Part shown: positions 25,210 through 38,564 of the stretch, piece by piece | How positions within the stretch are numbered: the first letter of the stretch is position 1 | How the letters are laid out: each line of letters begins with the position of its first letter | DNA from: Chloroflexota bacterium | GTDB lineage: Bacteria > Chloroflexota > Dormibacteria > CF-121 | Assembly (NCBI GenBank): GCA_005889225.1 | Contig: VBEW01000079.1 | Coordinates: 1 to 40,876 of the forward strand | Length of the DNA stretch: 40,876 nt | Reading direction: 5' to 3' | Program-made: the position numbers and the translations under genes | The notes under the pieces: model-generated | Seen by the model: only the letters and a program-made list of their open reading frames with translations | What the model was told of the DNA's origin: nothing | Databases searched by the model: none

Positions 25210-27786
25210 TCAGCCGCTGCGCTCGGCCACTTGCGCCGCGGCTTCGGGCTGCGGGGTGGCCGCCGGCTCAGCCACCGGGGTGCCTCCGTCGGGCGATGTT
25301 CCCTGCGTGCCATTGGTGGCGGCGAACCCGCCGCGTCGCCGACTACGCCGACGTCGAAACTTCCGCGGCGGCGCCGCTGCCCCATTCTCCGCGACGGGTG
25401 CTACCGCCGACTCGGTGCCGTTGCTGACCACGGGCGCTCCGGGCGTGACCGGACGGGGCCCGTAGCCGCGCCGGCGCCGACGCGGCCGGCCCGCCGGCCC
25501 ACCCGCCGGGCGCGGCCGTCGACGATCGCCGCGCCGCCGGCCACCCACGGCGGCGTCCATGGCGTGCAGCGCCCCGATCCCCGCGACGCGGCCCTCGCGC
25601 TCGACGTGCTCCAGCAAGGGTCGGTACAGGTCCTGGCCTTCGCGGCCGGTCATGGTTTCGATGTCGCCGACCACCACCAGCAGCTGCTTGGCCCGAGAGA
25701 TGGCGACGTTCAACCGCTGCGCCTTCTTCAGGAAGCCAATCCGCTCGGCCTCGTTGCTCCGCACCAGGCTGAGGATGACCACGTCCGCCTCTTCGCCCTC
25801 GAAGGCATCGACGGTGTCGACCGCCAGTCCGGGGAGCGCGACCATCCGCAGCTCGCGGCGCAGCTGCGTGACCTGGTCCTGGTACATGGCGATCACCGCG
25901 ACCCGCAACTGCTCGAGGTTAAGCCGCTGGAGGTGGCGGACGACACGGCCCACCGCCTCGATCTCGGCGCGGTTCGAGATGCTGCCCGATCCACCTTTCT
26001 TCTCCCGGCCGCGGATCGTCAGCCAGGTCAGGTTGCGGTTGAAGGGCCATGGCAGCGGAGAACGGAGCGCCGCCATCTCAGGCGAATTGCGCAGCCGGCC
26101 ATCGTACGAGGCGACCGACACATAACTCCCGATGGGGGCCGCCATCCGGTATTGCTCGTCGAGCATCACCAGGTTGGTCTCCGGCACGACGACCCAGCTC
26201 AACTCGAAGAAGCTGGCGTCCCGGACCATCGCCTTCGCCTCGTCCTCATCGACGGGGAAGGCCGCGGCACTTTCGTCGAGAACCGGCGGCAGCTGGCGGT
26301 GGTCGCCCACGAGCAGCCAGCGCGGGGCCAGCCGTAGCAGCGGCAGCGTCTCGGTGAAGCGGACCTTGTTGGCCTCGTCGAGGATGAGCCAGTCGAACAT
26401 CTCGGCTTCCTTACAGGCAAGCGCGATCCGGTTCACGGTTCCAAAGACGACATGCGCGTTGCGCACCCGTGGATCGTCGGCCTCCACGATGCTGGGCCGG
26501 AACTTCGGGTCGACCTTCTCGGGCTCGGCGATGCGCACCATTCGGAGCGAGTCGAGACCTTGCAGCCGCTCCTGCGCATTGTCCACGGCGGTGTTCGCGT
26601 GCGACGTCATCAGGATGCGCACGTTTGGATCCCGCGCCACCAACTGACGCACGGTCTCCACGATCGATGTCGTCTTCCCGGTTCCTGGTGGGCCCTGCAC
26701 CAGCTGCATGCTGCCGGGGAAGAGGTTGACCGCGCTGCGCACGGCTTGCTGCTGGCTGGGATTGAGGCGCTCGTCGAAGGGCTGCAACGCTCCAGTCCCG
26801 GGGGGCAGCACCTCGTCGGGTGCGATCAGCAGGGCCGCGACGCGGCGCAGGCTGATGTCGCCGGCGGCGAAGCCATTCAAGGTACGTTGCTGCACCTCGA
26901 CGACGGCCGTGATCGGCTGCGGCCGGACCGTGCCCGGCCCCAGCGCGCCGTCCTCCCGTAGCTTCACCAGCCAGCGACGGCCGCCGCCTTCCCCGCGGAG
27001 CAGGGTCCCTTCCCGGTCCGCGCCATGGGCGGTGCGGATGACGACGCGATCGCCTTCCTTGAACCCGCCGCGGCGACTGAGCACGATCAACGCCCCGGCG
27101 CTCCGGTCGCCGTTGGTCGCCCCGCACACGCTGCATTTGACGCCGTTCACCTGCAGGTTCTCGCACTTGCTGCAGATCACCCCTTCGGTCTCCACCTCGT
27201 AGGGCCGGGCGTCCTGCTCCGCCTGCCAGGCCAGCCACTGCCGTTCATGGTTGGCGAACGCCTGGCCGGCGAGCACCAGGGGCAGCTGCGCCGCCTCCTC
27301 GAGCGCCGTCAGCTGACGGCGGACCCAGTCTGCCTCGGGCACGTACGTGACGGCCTGCGGCACCGCCTCGGCGACCTCGATGGTGAGCACGTCGCCCGCA
27401 TCCTTCGTCGGGTCGGGGTCCGGCTGGAGGCGTTCGACGACGAAGGCGATGTCACGGCCCGGCAGGCCGAACAGCTGCCCGACCAGGCCGAAGCGCTCGA
27501 TGCTGGTGTCCGTCCGCTTCTGGAGGTTCAGGGTGTAGCGCACCGGCGCGTGCTTGATATCCACGTAGCCATCACCCTCGGTGGCCTCCGTCAGGAGGGC
27601 CATCAGGGCGTCCTGGCCGAGGTGTTCAAGCAACGTCTCAGCCTGGCTCTGCGGCGCGCCGCAGACGTTCAGCCGGACCGCGGTGATGTCGGGGGCACGG
27701 TGGGCAAACGGCGACCCCGCGACAACAGGCGGCAACCGTAAGGTCAAGGGCGCTCCTTGTGGCGCATAAGATTGGACCTGGCTCAA
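25210..27786 (-). CDS. SF1 UPF1/DNA2-like helicase with zinc-ribbon and Arg-rich C-terminal tail
   Basis: QGPPGTGKTTSIVETV, GDHRQLPPV, VDTVDAFEGEEADVVILSLVRSN, LNVAISRAKQLLVVVGD; CSKCENLQVNGVKCSVCG; C-terminal RRRR tracts. Confidence 0.9.
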   Translation of the reverse strand: MSQVQSYAPQGAPLTLRLPPVVAGSPFAHRAPDITAVRLNVCGAPQSQAETLLEHLGQDALMALLTEATEGDGYVDIKHAPVRYTLNLQKRTDTSIERFGLVGQLFGLPGRDIAFVVERLQPDPDPTKDAGDVLTIEVAEAVPQAVTYVPEADWVRRQLTALEEAAQLPLVLAGQAFANHERQWLAWQAEQDARPYEVETEGVICSKCENLQVNGVKCSVCGATNGDRSAGALIVLSRRGGFKEGDRVVIRTAHGADREGTLLRGEGGGRRWLVKLREDGALGPGTVRPQPITAVVEVQQRTLNGFAAGDISLRRVAALLIAPDEVLPPGTGALQPFDERLNPSQQQAVRSAVNLFPGSMQLVQGPPGTGKTTSIVETVRQLVARDPNVRILMTSHANTAVDNAQERLQGLDSLRMVRIAEPEKVDPKFRPSIVEADDPRVRNAHVVFGTVNRIALACKEAEMFDWLILDEANKVRFTETLPLLRLAPRWLLVGDHRQLPPVLDESAAAFPVDEDEAKAMVRDASFFELSWVVVPETNLVMLDEQYRMAAPIGSYVSVASYDGRLRNSPEMAALRSPLPWPFNRNLTWLTIRGREKKGGSGSISNRAEIEAVGRVVRHLQRLNLEQLRVAVIAMYQDQVTQLRRELRMVALPGLAVDTVDAFEGEEADVVILSLVRSNEAERIGFLKKAQRLNVAISRAKQLLVVVGDIETMTGREGQDLYRPLLEHVEREGRVAGIGALHAMDAAVGGRRRGDRRRPRPAGGPAGRPRRRRRGYGPRPVTPGAPVVSNGTESAVAPVAENGAAAPPRKFRRRRSRRRGGFAATNGTQGTSPDGGTPVAEPAATPQPEAAAQVAERSG

Positions 27787-27923
27787 CAGGTGGGCCGACA
27801 GCTAGCCACCCCTTCGGCGGAGCGTCGGACAGGCCGAATCGTCGATCCTGTCTAACCCGGCCCCCAGTATAACGCCAACTAGGGGCCGATGCCAGCGCCG
27901 CCGTTCCTCTAGCCTAGAGCGAG

Positions 27924-29474
27924 GTGGCAAAGACGGCATCCCTGAGCAGGGGCCAGCGGCGGGTGCAGCGCGCCCTGGAAGTGGCGCCGGGGGCGCTGAC
28001 CTGGACGATCCTGATCGCCCCGGCGGTCGCGTCATTCATCTTCGCCCCCTACATCGCGGTTGCCATGCTCGTGATCGACGTCTACTGGTTCCTTCGGACC
28101 GCGATGGTGGTGGTCGGCATTCGGAGGACCTACCGAAGGATGAAGCGCGCCATGAGCGAAGCCTGGTGGCCGCGCTGCCTGGCGCTGGCGCTCCCATCCG
28201 GCGCGCCGGATCCGCGCCGCATCGTCCATGCGGTCCTGATCCCCACGTACACGGAGCCCTATCAAATCCTCTACGAGACGGTCCGGGCGATCGCCGACGC
28301 CGACTACCCGAGCGAGAACAAGGTGGTGGCGATCATCACGCGGGAGAGCGACCGGCGCGGCTGGGAGAACGTTCGCCGGCTCCAGGAGGAGTTCTCACCA
28401 CGCCTTCGCGCGTTCTTTCATATCAAGGACCCGCTCCTTCCGGGGATCGTCGTGGGGAAATCCGCCGCCATGGCCTACGGCGGGCCGGTGTTGCGGCGCG
28501 AGCTGGACCGGATGGGCCTCGATCCGGTACGCGTCATCCTGACCGACCTCGACTCGGACTTCCGGGTCCATCCCCAGTATTTCGCGAACGTCACCTACCA
28601 GTACGTCACCGACCCGAGCCGGCGCGAGTGCCTCTTCCAGCCGATCCCGATGTTCCACAACAACCTCTGGCGGGTGCCGTTTGCGGTGCGGATCATGGCC
28701 AGCGCCTGCACCCAGTGGCAGATGTTCCTCTCGTCCCGGCCCGACCGGCTGGTCGCCTTCAGCAGCTACTCGATGTCGATGGACCTGGTCATCAAGGCCG
28801 GCTACTGGGACGACGACGTCATCCCCGAAGACTCGCGCTTCTACTGGAAGTCCTTCTTTGCCACCCACGGACGGCTCAAGGTGGTGCCCGTCTTCCTGCC
28901 CATCTACGGCGACGCGCCGGAGGCTTCGGATCGGGGCATGCCCTGGGAACGGGTGAAGACCCATGCCAATCAGTACAACCAGATCAAGCGATGGGCCTGG
29001 GGTGTGAGCGATGTGCCCTACGTGACCGTTCGGCTGCTCCGCCACGCCGAGATCTCCCTGTGGCTGCGCGCCCGTCGTTACGGGTACATGATCTTCAACC
29101 ACCTCACCTGGACCACCCTGCCGGTGCTCTTGCTGTTTGGCGCCGCGGTGCCCCGCTTGCTGCAAGAGGATTGGAACCTGGCGAACGCCGCCGACCGGCT
29201 CGGCCTCTACGCCTTCATCATCATCAACATCGCCTTCCTGAACATCGCCGCGCTGATCCTCGTCGAGCGGCGGATCAACCCGCCGATGCCACGTAACTGG
29301 GGCTTTACTCACCAGATCTGGGCCTACCTCCAGTTGGGGCTCTATCCGATCATTGGCCTGCTGTTCAGCGTCCTGCCGGCGCTCGAGGCCCAGACGCGGC
29401 TGATGCTGGGGATGTATCTCGAGTACAAGGTCACCGAGAAGGTGGCGGAGGGGACGGTCGAGGGAACCGCCTGA
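27924..29474 (+). CDS. Membrane-associated family 2 glycosyltransferase
   Basis: VLIPTYTEPYQILYETVRAIADADYPSENKVVAIITRE; LTDLDSDFRV; VIPEDSRFYWKSFF; flanking TM segments. Confidence 0.85.
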   Translation: MAKTASLSRGQRRVQRALEVAPGALTWTILIAPAVASFIFAPYIAVAMLVIDVYWFLRTAMVVVGIRRTYRRMKRAMSEAWWPRCLALALPSGAPDPRRIVHAVLIPTYTEPYQILYETVRAIADADYPSENKVVAIITRESDRRGWENVRRLQEEFSPRLRAFFHIKDPLLPGIVVGKSAAMAYGGPVLRRELDRMGLDPVRVILTDLDSDFRVHPQYFANVTYQYVTDPSRRECLFQPIPMFHNNLWRVPFAVRIMASACTQWQMFLSSRPDRLVAFSSYSMSMDLVIKAGYWDDDVIPEDSRFYWKSFFATHGRLKVVPVFLPIYGDAPEASDRGMPWERVKTHANQYNQIKRWAWGVSDVPYVTVRLLRHAEISLWLRARRYGYMIFNHLTWTTLPVLLLFGAAVPRLLQEDWNLANAADRLGLYAFIIINIAFLNIAALILVERRINPPMPRNWGFTHQIWAYLQLGLYPIIGLLFSVLPALEAQTRLMLGMYLEYKVTEKVAEGTVEGTA

Positions 29475-30615
29475 CGGGGCGGAGCAGCACGTAGGCGGTG
29501 AGGCCGCCGATGATCAGGGCGCCGTACAGGCCGACGGAGGAGAGCCAGGCCAGCGCCGGGTCTGCCTGGTAGACGGTCTCCCGAGCGCTGTCGAGCTGCG
29601 CCTGCAGCTCGAGAAGGAGCCACCCGACGGCACCGATCGCCACGAGCCACCAGCGGCCGCGGAGCGTGGTCCAGATGAAGACGACGCACAAGAGCAGCGG
29701 CGTGAAATTCCACAACGAGTTCTTGGGCGCCGCCACCACTCCGAGCCAGAGGCTGAGCGCCAGCGCGCCCTCCCACGGTCGTTGGGCGGCCACAAGCAGG
29801 ACCGCAACCGTGAGTGCCGCGAGGATGGCGACGGCGACCAGCATGAGCGGCTCAACCGGCAGTCCTGGCCAGGGCGGCCTGGTCCAGGTCGACGCAATCC
29901 CGAGCCGGCTGAGCCAGCCATTGATCGACTCGTTGGTCCAGTATGTGTCGGGTCCGAGGAAATATCCGGCCCGGCCCGCGACGCTGCCGGCGCCAAGCTG
30001 CGGGAGCAGCAGGACACCGAGCACCGTGAGGCCGATCGCGAGCCGGCGCCAGCGCGGCGGTCGCTCGGTGATGGCGGCCAGCAAGCCGCTTACCGGATAG
30101 AGCTTGATGGCGCTGGCGAGCCCGAGCATGGGTCCGGGGGCGACACAGCGATAGGCCACCGCCAGCGCAAGCAGGACCAGCAGGTTTGCCTGGCCGAAGT
30201 AGAGCGAGCCGATCACCGGCGGGAACAGCCCGGCGGCGGCCCCACCGGCAAGGGCGACGGGCCAGCTCAAACGTGGGATCGAGCCGAGCAGCAGCGCGAT
30301 CGCGCCACAAAGCGCGATCAAGCTCAGCCCCATGAAGATGAAGGAGGCCTGTGGCGCCGCGATCAGGGCCAGTGGCCGCAGCAGGTGCGCGAAGAAGACT
30401 GGATAGGAATAGCCAGCTCCTGTCTCTACCTGCAGGCCGGCCGCCCGCTGCACCGTGTGGAGGGCGCCGATGTCATATGGATCCTGGCCGCGATTCAGCA
30501 GCACACCCGCGGCCCAGTAATCGTAGAAATCGTTGAAAAGCCCGGAAGATCCGCGGGTTGCCACACTGTGGACCACCCGCGCCAGCGCCACCACCGCCGC
30601 CAGGACCCCGCCCAC
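29431..30615 (-). CDS. GT87/DUF2029-like polyprenol-phosphate-dependent glycosyltransferase
   Basis: FNDFYDYWAAGVLLNRGQDPYD...; GLASAIKLYPV; multi-TM. Confidence 0.8.
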   Translation of the reverse strand: MGGVLAAVVALARVVHSVATRGSSGLFNDFYDYWAAGVLLNRGQDPYDIGALHTVQRAAGLQVETGAGYSYPVFFAHLLRPLALIAAPQASFIFMGLSLIALCGAIALLLGSIPRLSWPVALAGGAAAGLFPPVIGSLYFGQANLLVLLALAVAYRCVAPGPMLGLASAIKLYPVSGLLAAITERPPRWRRLAIGLTVLGVLLLPQLGAGSVAGRAGYFLGPDTYWTNESINGWLSRLGIASTWTRPPWPGLPVEPLMLVAVAILAALTVAVLLVAAQRPWEGALALSLWLGVVAAPKNSLWNFTPLLLCVVFIWTTLRGRWWLVAIGAVGWLLLELQAQLDSARETVYQADPALAWLSSVGLYGALIIGGLTAYVLLRPVRRFPRPSPPPPSR

Positions 30616-30653
30616 GACGGCGGCTGGTGGGAGCAGCTCGCTGCGCCGCCGGC

Positions 30654-31652
30654 TTATCGTAGCCCGACCGCGTGTTGAACGCGCTGCAGGGTTGTGTCCG
30701 CGATCGGCGTCAGCCGATCGGCCGTCCCGCGCAGTTGACGCATCAGGGCCGCGTCGTCCGCACGGATCTCTCGATAGCGCTGCTGGATCGGGGTCAGGGC
30801 CTCGATCACGGCATCGGAGACCGCGCTCTTGAGCACGCTGTACGGCTTGCCGGTGAATTCCTGCTCGACGGCCGGCCAGGCCTTATCCGTAATGGTCCGG
30901 TAGATCTCCAGGAGATTTCGAACGCCTGCCCCGGCCGGGAACCGGACCGCCGGCTCGGCGTCCGTCTGCGCGCGGGCGAATTTCTTCCGGACCACGTCCG
31001 GTGGATCGAGCAGGAAGATGGCGTGCCCCGGCGTATCGCCGGCCAGGCTCTTGCTCATCTTCTTTTCGGGATCGTCGAGACCCATGATGCGGGCGCCGGC
31101 CGCCTGGATCATCGGCTCAGGCAGCGTAAATACGTCGCCGAACCGCTGGTTGATCCGCTGCGCGATATCTCGCGTGAGTTCAATGTGCTGTCGCTGGTCC
31201 TCTCCGACCGGCACGTAGCGCGTGTCATAAAGAAGGATGTCGGCGGCCATCAAGGCCGGATAGGCAAAAAGCCCGGCGCTCGAGCGCTCTCGCTCCCTTC
31301 CGCTTTTCTCTTTGAACTGCGTCATCCGCTCCAGCCAACCCATCGGGATGAAGCACTCGAGGATCCAGGCCAATTCGGGATGGGCGGGAATATGCGATTG
31401 GACGAACATCGCCTGCTCTTTCTTGATCCCGCTCGCCAGGTAGATGGCCGCCAGGCTCAACGTGTTCTCCCGCAGTGCCGCCGGATCTTGCGGGACGGTG
31501 ATGGTGTGCAGGTCGACGATGCAAAAGATGTTGTCGTACTTATCCTGGTCCCGGACCCAGTTCCGAATGGCACCCAGGTAGTTGCCGAGGTGAAGGCCAC
31601 CGCTCGGCTGGATGCCGGAGAACACGCGGGGCTTTCCCGGGTTCGATTGCAT
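30654..31652 (-). CDS. trpS: Tryptophanyl-tRNA synthetase
   Basis: VFSGIQPSGGLHLGNYLGAIRNW; KMSKS. Confidence 0.96.
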   Translation of the reverse strand: MQSNPGKPRVFSGIQPSGGLHLGNYLGAIRNWVRDQDKYDNIFCIVDLHTITVPQDPAALRENTLSLAAIYLASGIKKEQAMFVQSHIPAHPELAWILECFIPMGWLERMTQFKEKSGRERERSSAGLFAYPALMAADILLYDTRYVPVGEDQRQHIELTRDIAQRINQRFGDVFTLPEPMIQAAGARIMGLDDPEKKMSKSLAGDTPGHAIFLLDPPDVVRKKFARAQTDAEPAVRFPAGAGVRNLLEIYRTITDKAWPAVEQEFTGKPYSVLKSAVSDAVIEALTPIQQRYREIRADDAALMRQLRGTADRLTPIADTTLQRVQHAVGLR

Positions 31653-31658
31653 CCACGA

Positions 31659-31664
31659 ATGTTA
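31659..31664 (-). promoter_or_regulatory. -10-like TAACAT, 6 nt before trpS ATG 31652
   Basis: Hexamer and spacing read directly. Confidence 0.5.
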
Positions 31665-31694
31665 AGCAACCCGTTCCCGAAGGCCAGGCGGCGA

Positions 31695-32123
31695 CTACAT
31701 CAGCTGAAGGGTGTAGGTGAAGTTTGAGGTGACCGTCCTGCCGGCGACAACGGTAACTCGGCGCGGAGCCGCGTCTCCCACCACAGCCCCGATTCCGGTG
31801 GATGCCTGATGGGTGATGCCTGGCGTCACCGTCACGGCGTAGGTGCCGGGTGGCAGGGTAATGGAGTACACCCCGTTGGCATCGGTCGTCGCGGTTTTCT
31901 CCGAACCGCTTCCATTCGTCACCGACAGCCGGAATGTCAACGTGCCCGCGGCCAGCGGCCGCTCGGCACACCCCGATTGTTCTGGCCGGTAAGCGCCGCC
32001 GCACGCCCGGACGGTGACGTGGCCCGTCAACATGCCGGTCGAGGGGCCGAAGATGGCCGGACCGGCGGCGCAGCTGGAGAGGCTTATCGTCAGTAACCAG
32101 CCGACGACCGCTCGCTGCAACAT
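31695..32123 (-). CDS. Putative lipoprotein with carboxypeptidase-regulatory-like fold
   Basis: Lipobox LSSC; TTDANGVYSITLPPGTYAVTVTPG. Start ATG 32123 chosen. Confidence 0.7.
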   Translation of the reverse strand: MLQRAVVGWLLTISLSSCAAGPAIFGPSTGMLTGHVTVRACGGAYRPEQSGCAERPLAAGTLTFRLSVTNGSGSEKTATTDANGVYSITLPPGTYAVTVTPGITHQASTGIGAVVGDAAPRRVTVVAGRTVTSNFTYTLQLM

Positions 32124-32201
32124 TCTTCTTATTAGACGGATCAGGCCCTCGGAAAGTTCCGGTCCCGGAAGCGGCGAACGTGTTACGGGCTGAGGCTGAA
32201 C

Positions 32202-32207
32202 TAGAAT
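32202..32207 (+). promoter_or_regulatory. -10-like TAGAAT, 7 nt before flippase GTG 32215
   Basis: Hexamer and spacing read directly. Confidence 0.55.
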
Positions 32208-32214
32208 CCGCGCC

Positions 32215-33645
32215 GTGGGCGAGCGCCTGGCCTCCAAGACCTTGCGCAACAGCGCGCTGGTCGTGGGAGCGCGAGCCCTGGCCAAGCTCGCGGTGTTTGC
32301 GGTCGTGGTGCTCCTCGTGCGTCACCTCGGTGACGAGCGCTACGGGCGGTTCGCCACGGTGGTCGTCTATGTGACCCTGGTCGGCGTGGTGGCGGATCTC
32401 GGTTTGCAGACCGTCTTCATTCGGGACGTCTCGCGCGATCGCCGCGAGTTCCGCCGTTACCTCTCAAATCTCGTCGCTACGCGCTTCGTCCTGTCGGTGG
32501 CCGCGCTCGTTGTTCTGGCGGGTGCGCTCCGCCTCTTCGCCCCCATCCTCTTTCCCTACACGATCGCGGCCTTTACGCTGCTGCTCACCACCAGCTATTC
32601 GAGCCTGCTGCGCGCGGTCTTCTACATCCGTGGCCGGCTGATCTACGAGGCGGTTGCGATTATCGCTGAGGCGATCCTCCTCCTGGGCCTGACCTTGCTG
32701 GCGATCAACCGGGGGGCCAGCTGGGATGCCTTCCTCTGGGTCTACTCGGCAGGCTACCTCTTCACCTGCCTGTTCGCGATCGCGATCATCCGCTGGCGCT
32801 GGAACGAGCCCATCGAGCCGCGCCTCGACCCCGCCTTTGTCCGCCGCTTGCTGGCGGCCGGCATGCCGCTCGCGCTGGGCTTCACGATCACAACCATCTA
32901 CGCCCAGGTCGATGTCGTCCTCCTCCAGGTGCTCAAAGGATTCCAGATGGTCGGCTGGTACGCCGCCGCCAACCGATTCGTCGACGCCGTCGCCTGGATT
33001 CCCCAGTCGGCGATGGGCGCCGTCTTCCCGGCGCTCTCACTGGTGGCGGCGACGGAAACCCGGCGGCTGGTCTTTGCCTACGAGAAGTCCTTCAAGATGC
33101 TGGCGATCATCGCCCTTCCGCTGGCCGTTGGCATCGGCGTCACGGCCGACTCCCTCGTGACACTCGCGTTCGGTCACGGCTTCGCGCAGTCGATCCCTGC
33201 GCTGCGCATCCTTGCCCCGTCCATCGCGTTGCTGTTCGTCAACAACGCCTTCATCTACACGCTCACCGCCATCAATCGCCAGATCGATTTCACCCGGCTT
33301 TCGCTCGCCACCCTGGTCGTCAACATCACGCTCAACCTGGCGCTCATCCCACCCTACGGCTATCTCGGCGCTGCGGCGGCTTCGACCCTGACCGAAGTCG
33401 CGCTCTTTACCGGGGGTCTGTGGCTCCTGCGCCGGCATCTTGCCCCGCTGCGGGTGGTTGGAAGCACGGGGCGAGTGATCGCGAGCGCCGCCGTGATGGG
33501 CGCTGTCCTGTACCCGATCCGCGCGTGGCCGCTCGCTATTGTGGTCGTCATCGGCGCCGCGGTCTACGTGGCGGCGGTGTTCGCTCTGCGGGCGCTCGAT
33601 GCCGAGGAATGGTCGATCCTGCGCTCCGGGCTGATCGTCCGCTAG
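32215..33645 (+). CDS. Oligosaccharide flippase (Wzx/MOP superfamily)
   Basis: LASKTLRNSALVVGARALAKLAVFAVVVLLVRHLGDERYGRFA...; about 12 TM segments. Confidence 0.88.
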   Translation: MGERLASKTLRNSALVVGARALAKLAVFAVVVLLVRHLGDERYGRFATVVVYVTLVGVVADLGLQTVFIRDVSRDRREFRRYLSNLVATRFVLSVAALVVLAGALRLFAPILFPYTIAAFTLLLTTSYSSLLRAVFYIRGRLIYEAVAIIAEAILLLGLTLLAINRGASWDAFLWVYSAGYLFTCLFAIAIIRWRWNEPIEPRLDPAFVRRLLAAGMPLALGFTITTIYAQVDVVLLQVLKGFQMVGWYAAANRFVDAVAWIPQSAMGAVFPALSLVAATETRRLVFAYEKSFKMLAIIALPLAVGIGVTADSLVTLAFGHGFAQSIPALRILAPSIALLFVNNAFIYTLTAINRQIDFTRLSLATLVVNITLNLALIPPYGYLGAAAASTLTEVALFTGGLWLLRRHLAPLRVVGSTGRVIASAAVMGAVLYPIRAWPLAIVVVIGAAVYVAAVFALRALDAEEWSILRSGLIVR

Positions 33646-33661
33646 CTAACGGGCCTAACCC

Positions 33662-33667
33662 TAAACT
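33662..33667 (+). promoter_or_regulatory. -10-like TAAACT, 6 nt before apt GTG 33674
   Basis: Hexamer and spacing read directly. Confidence 0.5.
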
Positions 33668-33673
33668 ACTCGC

Positions 33674-34210
33674 GTGCCAGCAGATGGCGCTATCGTTCGC
33701 GCCCTCGCGGAGAAGATCCGCGATGTGCCGAATTTCCCCAAAGAGGGCATCCTCTTCAAGGACATCACCACCCTCCTCCAGGATGCCGGGGCCTTCAAGC
33801 AGGCGGTCGACATCATGGCGGACACCTACCGCGGGAAGGCGGTCGAGCTGGTGGTCGGCGTCGAGTCGCGCGGGTTCATCTTCGGCGGCGCGCTCGCCTA
33901 CCTGCTCGATGCCGGCTTCGTCCCGGTGCGCAAGGAAGGCAAGCTCCCCGGTCAGAAGATTTCGCAGGCCTACGCGCTCGAGTACGGTTCGGCGGTGCTC
34001 GAGATGCACAAAGATGCGATCAAGCCAGGTCAGGCGGTCGTGATCGTCGATGACCTGCTGGCGACCGGTGGCACGGCGCGGACGACGGCCCGCCTGGTCC
34101 AGCAGCTGGGCGGCAAGGTCGTCGGGATCTCGTTCCTCATCGAACTGAGGTTCCTCAAGGGCGCCGACAACCTGTCCGGATACAACGTCGTTTCCCATTT
34201 GAAGTTCTAG
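33674..34210 (+). CDS. apt: Adenine phosphoribosyltransferase
   Basis: KIRDVPNFPKEGILFKDITTLL; GVESRGFIFGGALA; VVIVDDLLATGGTARTT. Confidence 0.95.
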   Translation: MPADGAIVRALAEKIRDVPNFPKEGILFKDITTLLQDAGAFKQAVDIMADTYRGKAVELVVGVESRGFIFGGALAYLLDAGFVPVRKEGKLPGQKISQAYALEYGSAVLEMHKDAIKPGQAVVIVDDLLATGGTARTTARLVQQLGGKVVGISFLIELRFLKGADNLSGYNVVSHLKF

Positions 34211-37595
<3,385 letters not shown>

Positions 37596-37603
<8 letters not shown>

Positions 37604-38564
37604 AAGCCAGACTATCCTCGTTACCGGCATCGACGGCTTCGCCGGGAGCCACCTCTGCGACCTTCTCATCCGCCGCCGCTACTCGGTCCACGGGACGATC
37701 CGGCGTCCGCAGGCGGATCCACGGGCCGAGCTTTCGGCGCAGGTCGTCACCTACCGCGTCGACCTGCTCGACCGGGACGCCGTTGAGGCGCTGGTGCACG
37801 AGGTGCGGCCGCACTGGGTGTTCCACCTGGCGGCGCTGAGCAGCCCGGCGGCGTCGTGGGACGATCCCGGCGGGACGATCGCCACCAACGCCAGCCTCGA
37901 GGCGAACCTGCTGGGTGCACTGGTCCGGCTCGATCCGATGCCCCGGGTGCTGGTGGTGGGATCCGGCGATGAGTACGGCCGGCCGGCCGGCCGACGCCGG
38001 CTCGATGAGAACACCCCCTTGCGTCCGCTCACGCCCTACGGAGTGAGCAAGGTCGCCCAGGACCTGCTCGCGCTGCAGTACCACTTGAGCCATGGGCTGC
38101 CGGCGGTGCGGGTGCGACCCTTCAACCACGCGGGACCGCGCCAGGCCCCGCAGTACGCGATCGCCAGCTTCGCGCAACAGATCGCCCGGATCGAGCTGGG
38201 CAAGCAACCACCGGTGCTGAAGGTGGGCAATCTTCAGGCGCGGCGTGACTTTACCGATGTCCGTGACATCGCACGCGCCTATCTCCTCGCGGTGGCGAAG
38301 GGGAAGCCGGGTGAGGTGTACAACCTCGGCTCGGGATCGGCGTCGCGGTTGCGCGACGTCCTGGCGCGCCTCTTGACGATGACCCGGGCGAAGGTCGCCC
38401 TGGAGGTGGATCCGGGACGGGCGCGCATGGCTGAGGCCGATGTCTACCTCTGCGACGCCCGCCGCTTCCAGCGGCTCACCGGCTGGCGGCCGCGGATTGC
38501 GCTGGACCGCACCCTGCGGGACACGCTCAACTACTGGCGTCGCTCCGAGGGGAGTGCTGTCTGA
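37596..38564 (+). CDS. NAD-dependent epimerase/dehydratase, GDP-6-deoxy-D-mannose reductase (RMD)-like
   Basis: [18 protein letters not shown] Rossmann motif lies upstream of the ORF-track start (37794); [25 protein letters not shown]. Proposed ACG 37596 start with GGTGGTGGAG 7 nt upstream. Confidence 0.85.

Noticed and set aside
24970-26337. 455-aa plus-strand ORF opposite the DUF1684 and helicase genes
   Set aside because: Arg/Pro-rich shadow ORF; the minus-strand helicase motifs are decisive.
28166-29296. 376-aa plus-strand ORF in alternate frame inside the GT2 gene
   Set aside because: Overlaps the GT2 coding sequence in another frame; biased R/P/A/G composition, no motif.
30672-31727. 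351-aa plus-strand ORF opposite trpS
   Set aside because: Antisense to TrpS, which has HIGH-like and KMSKS motifs.
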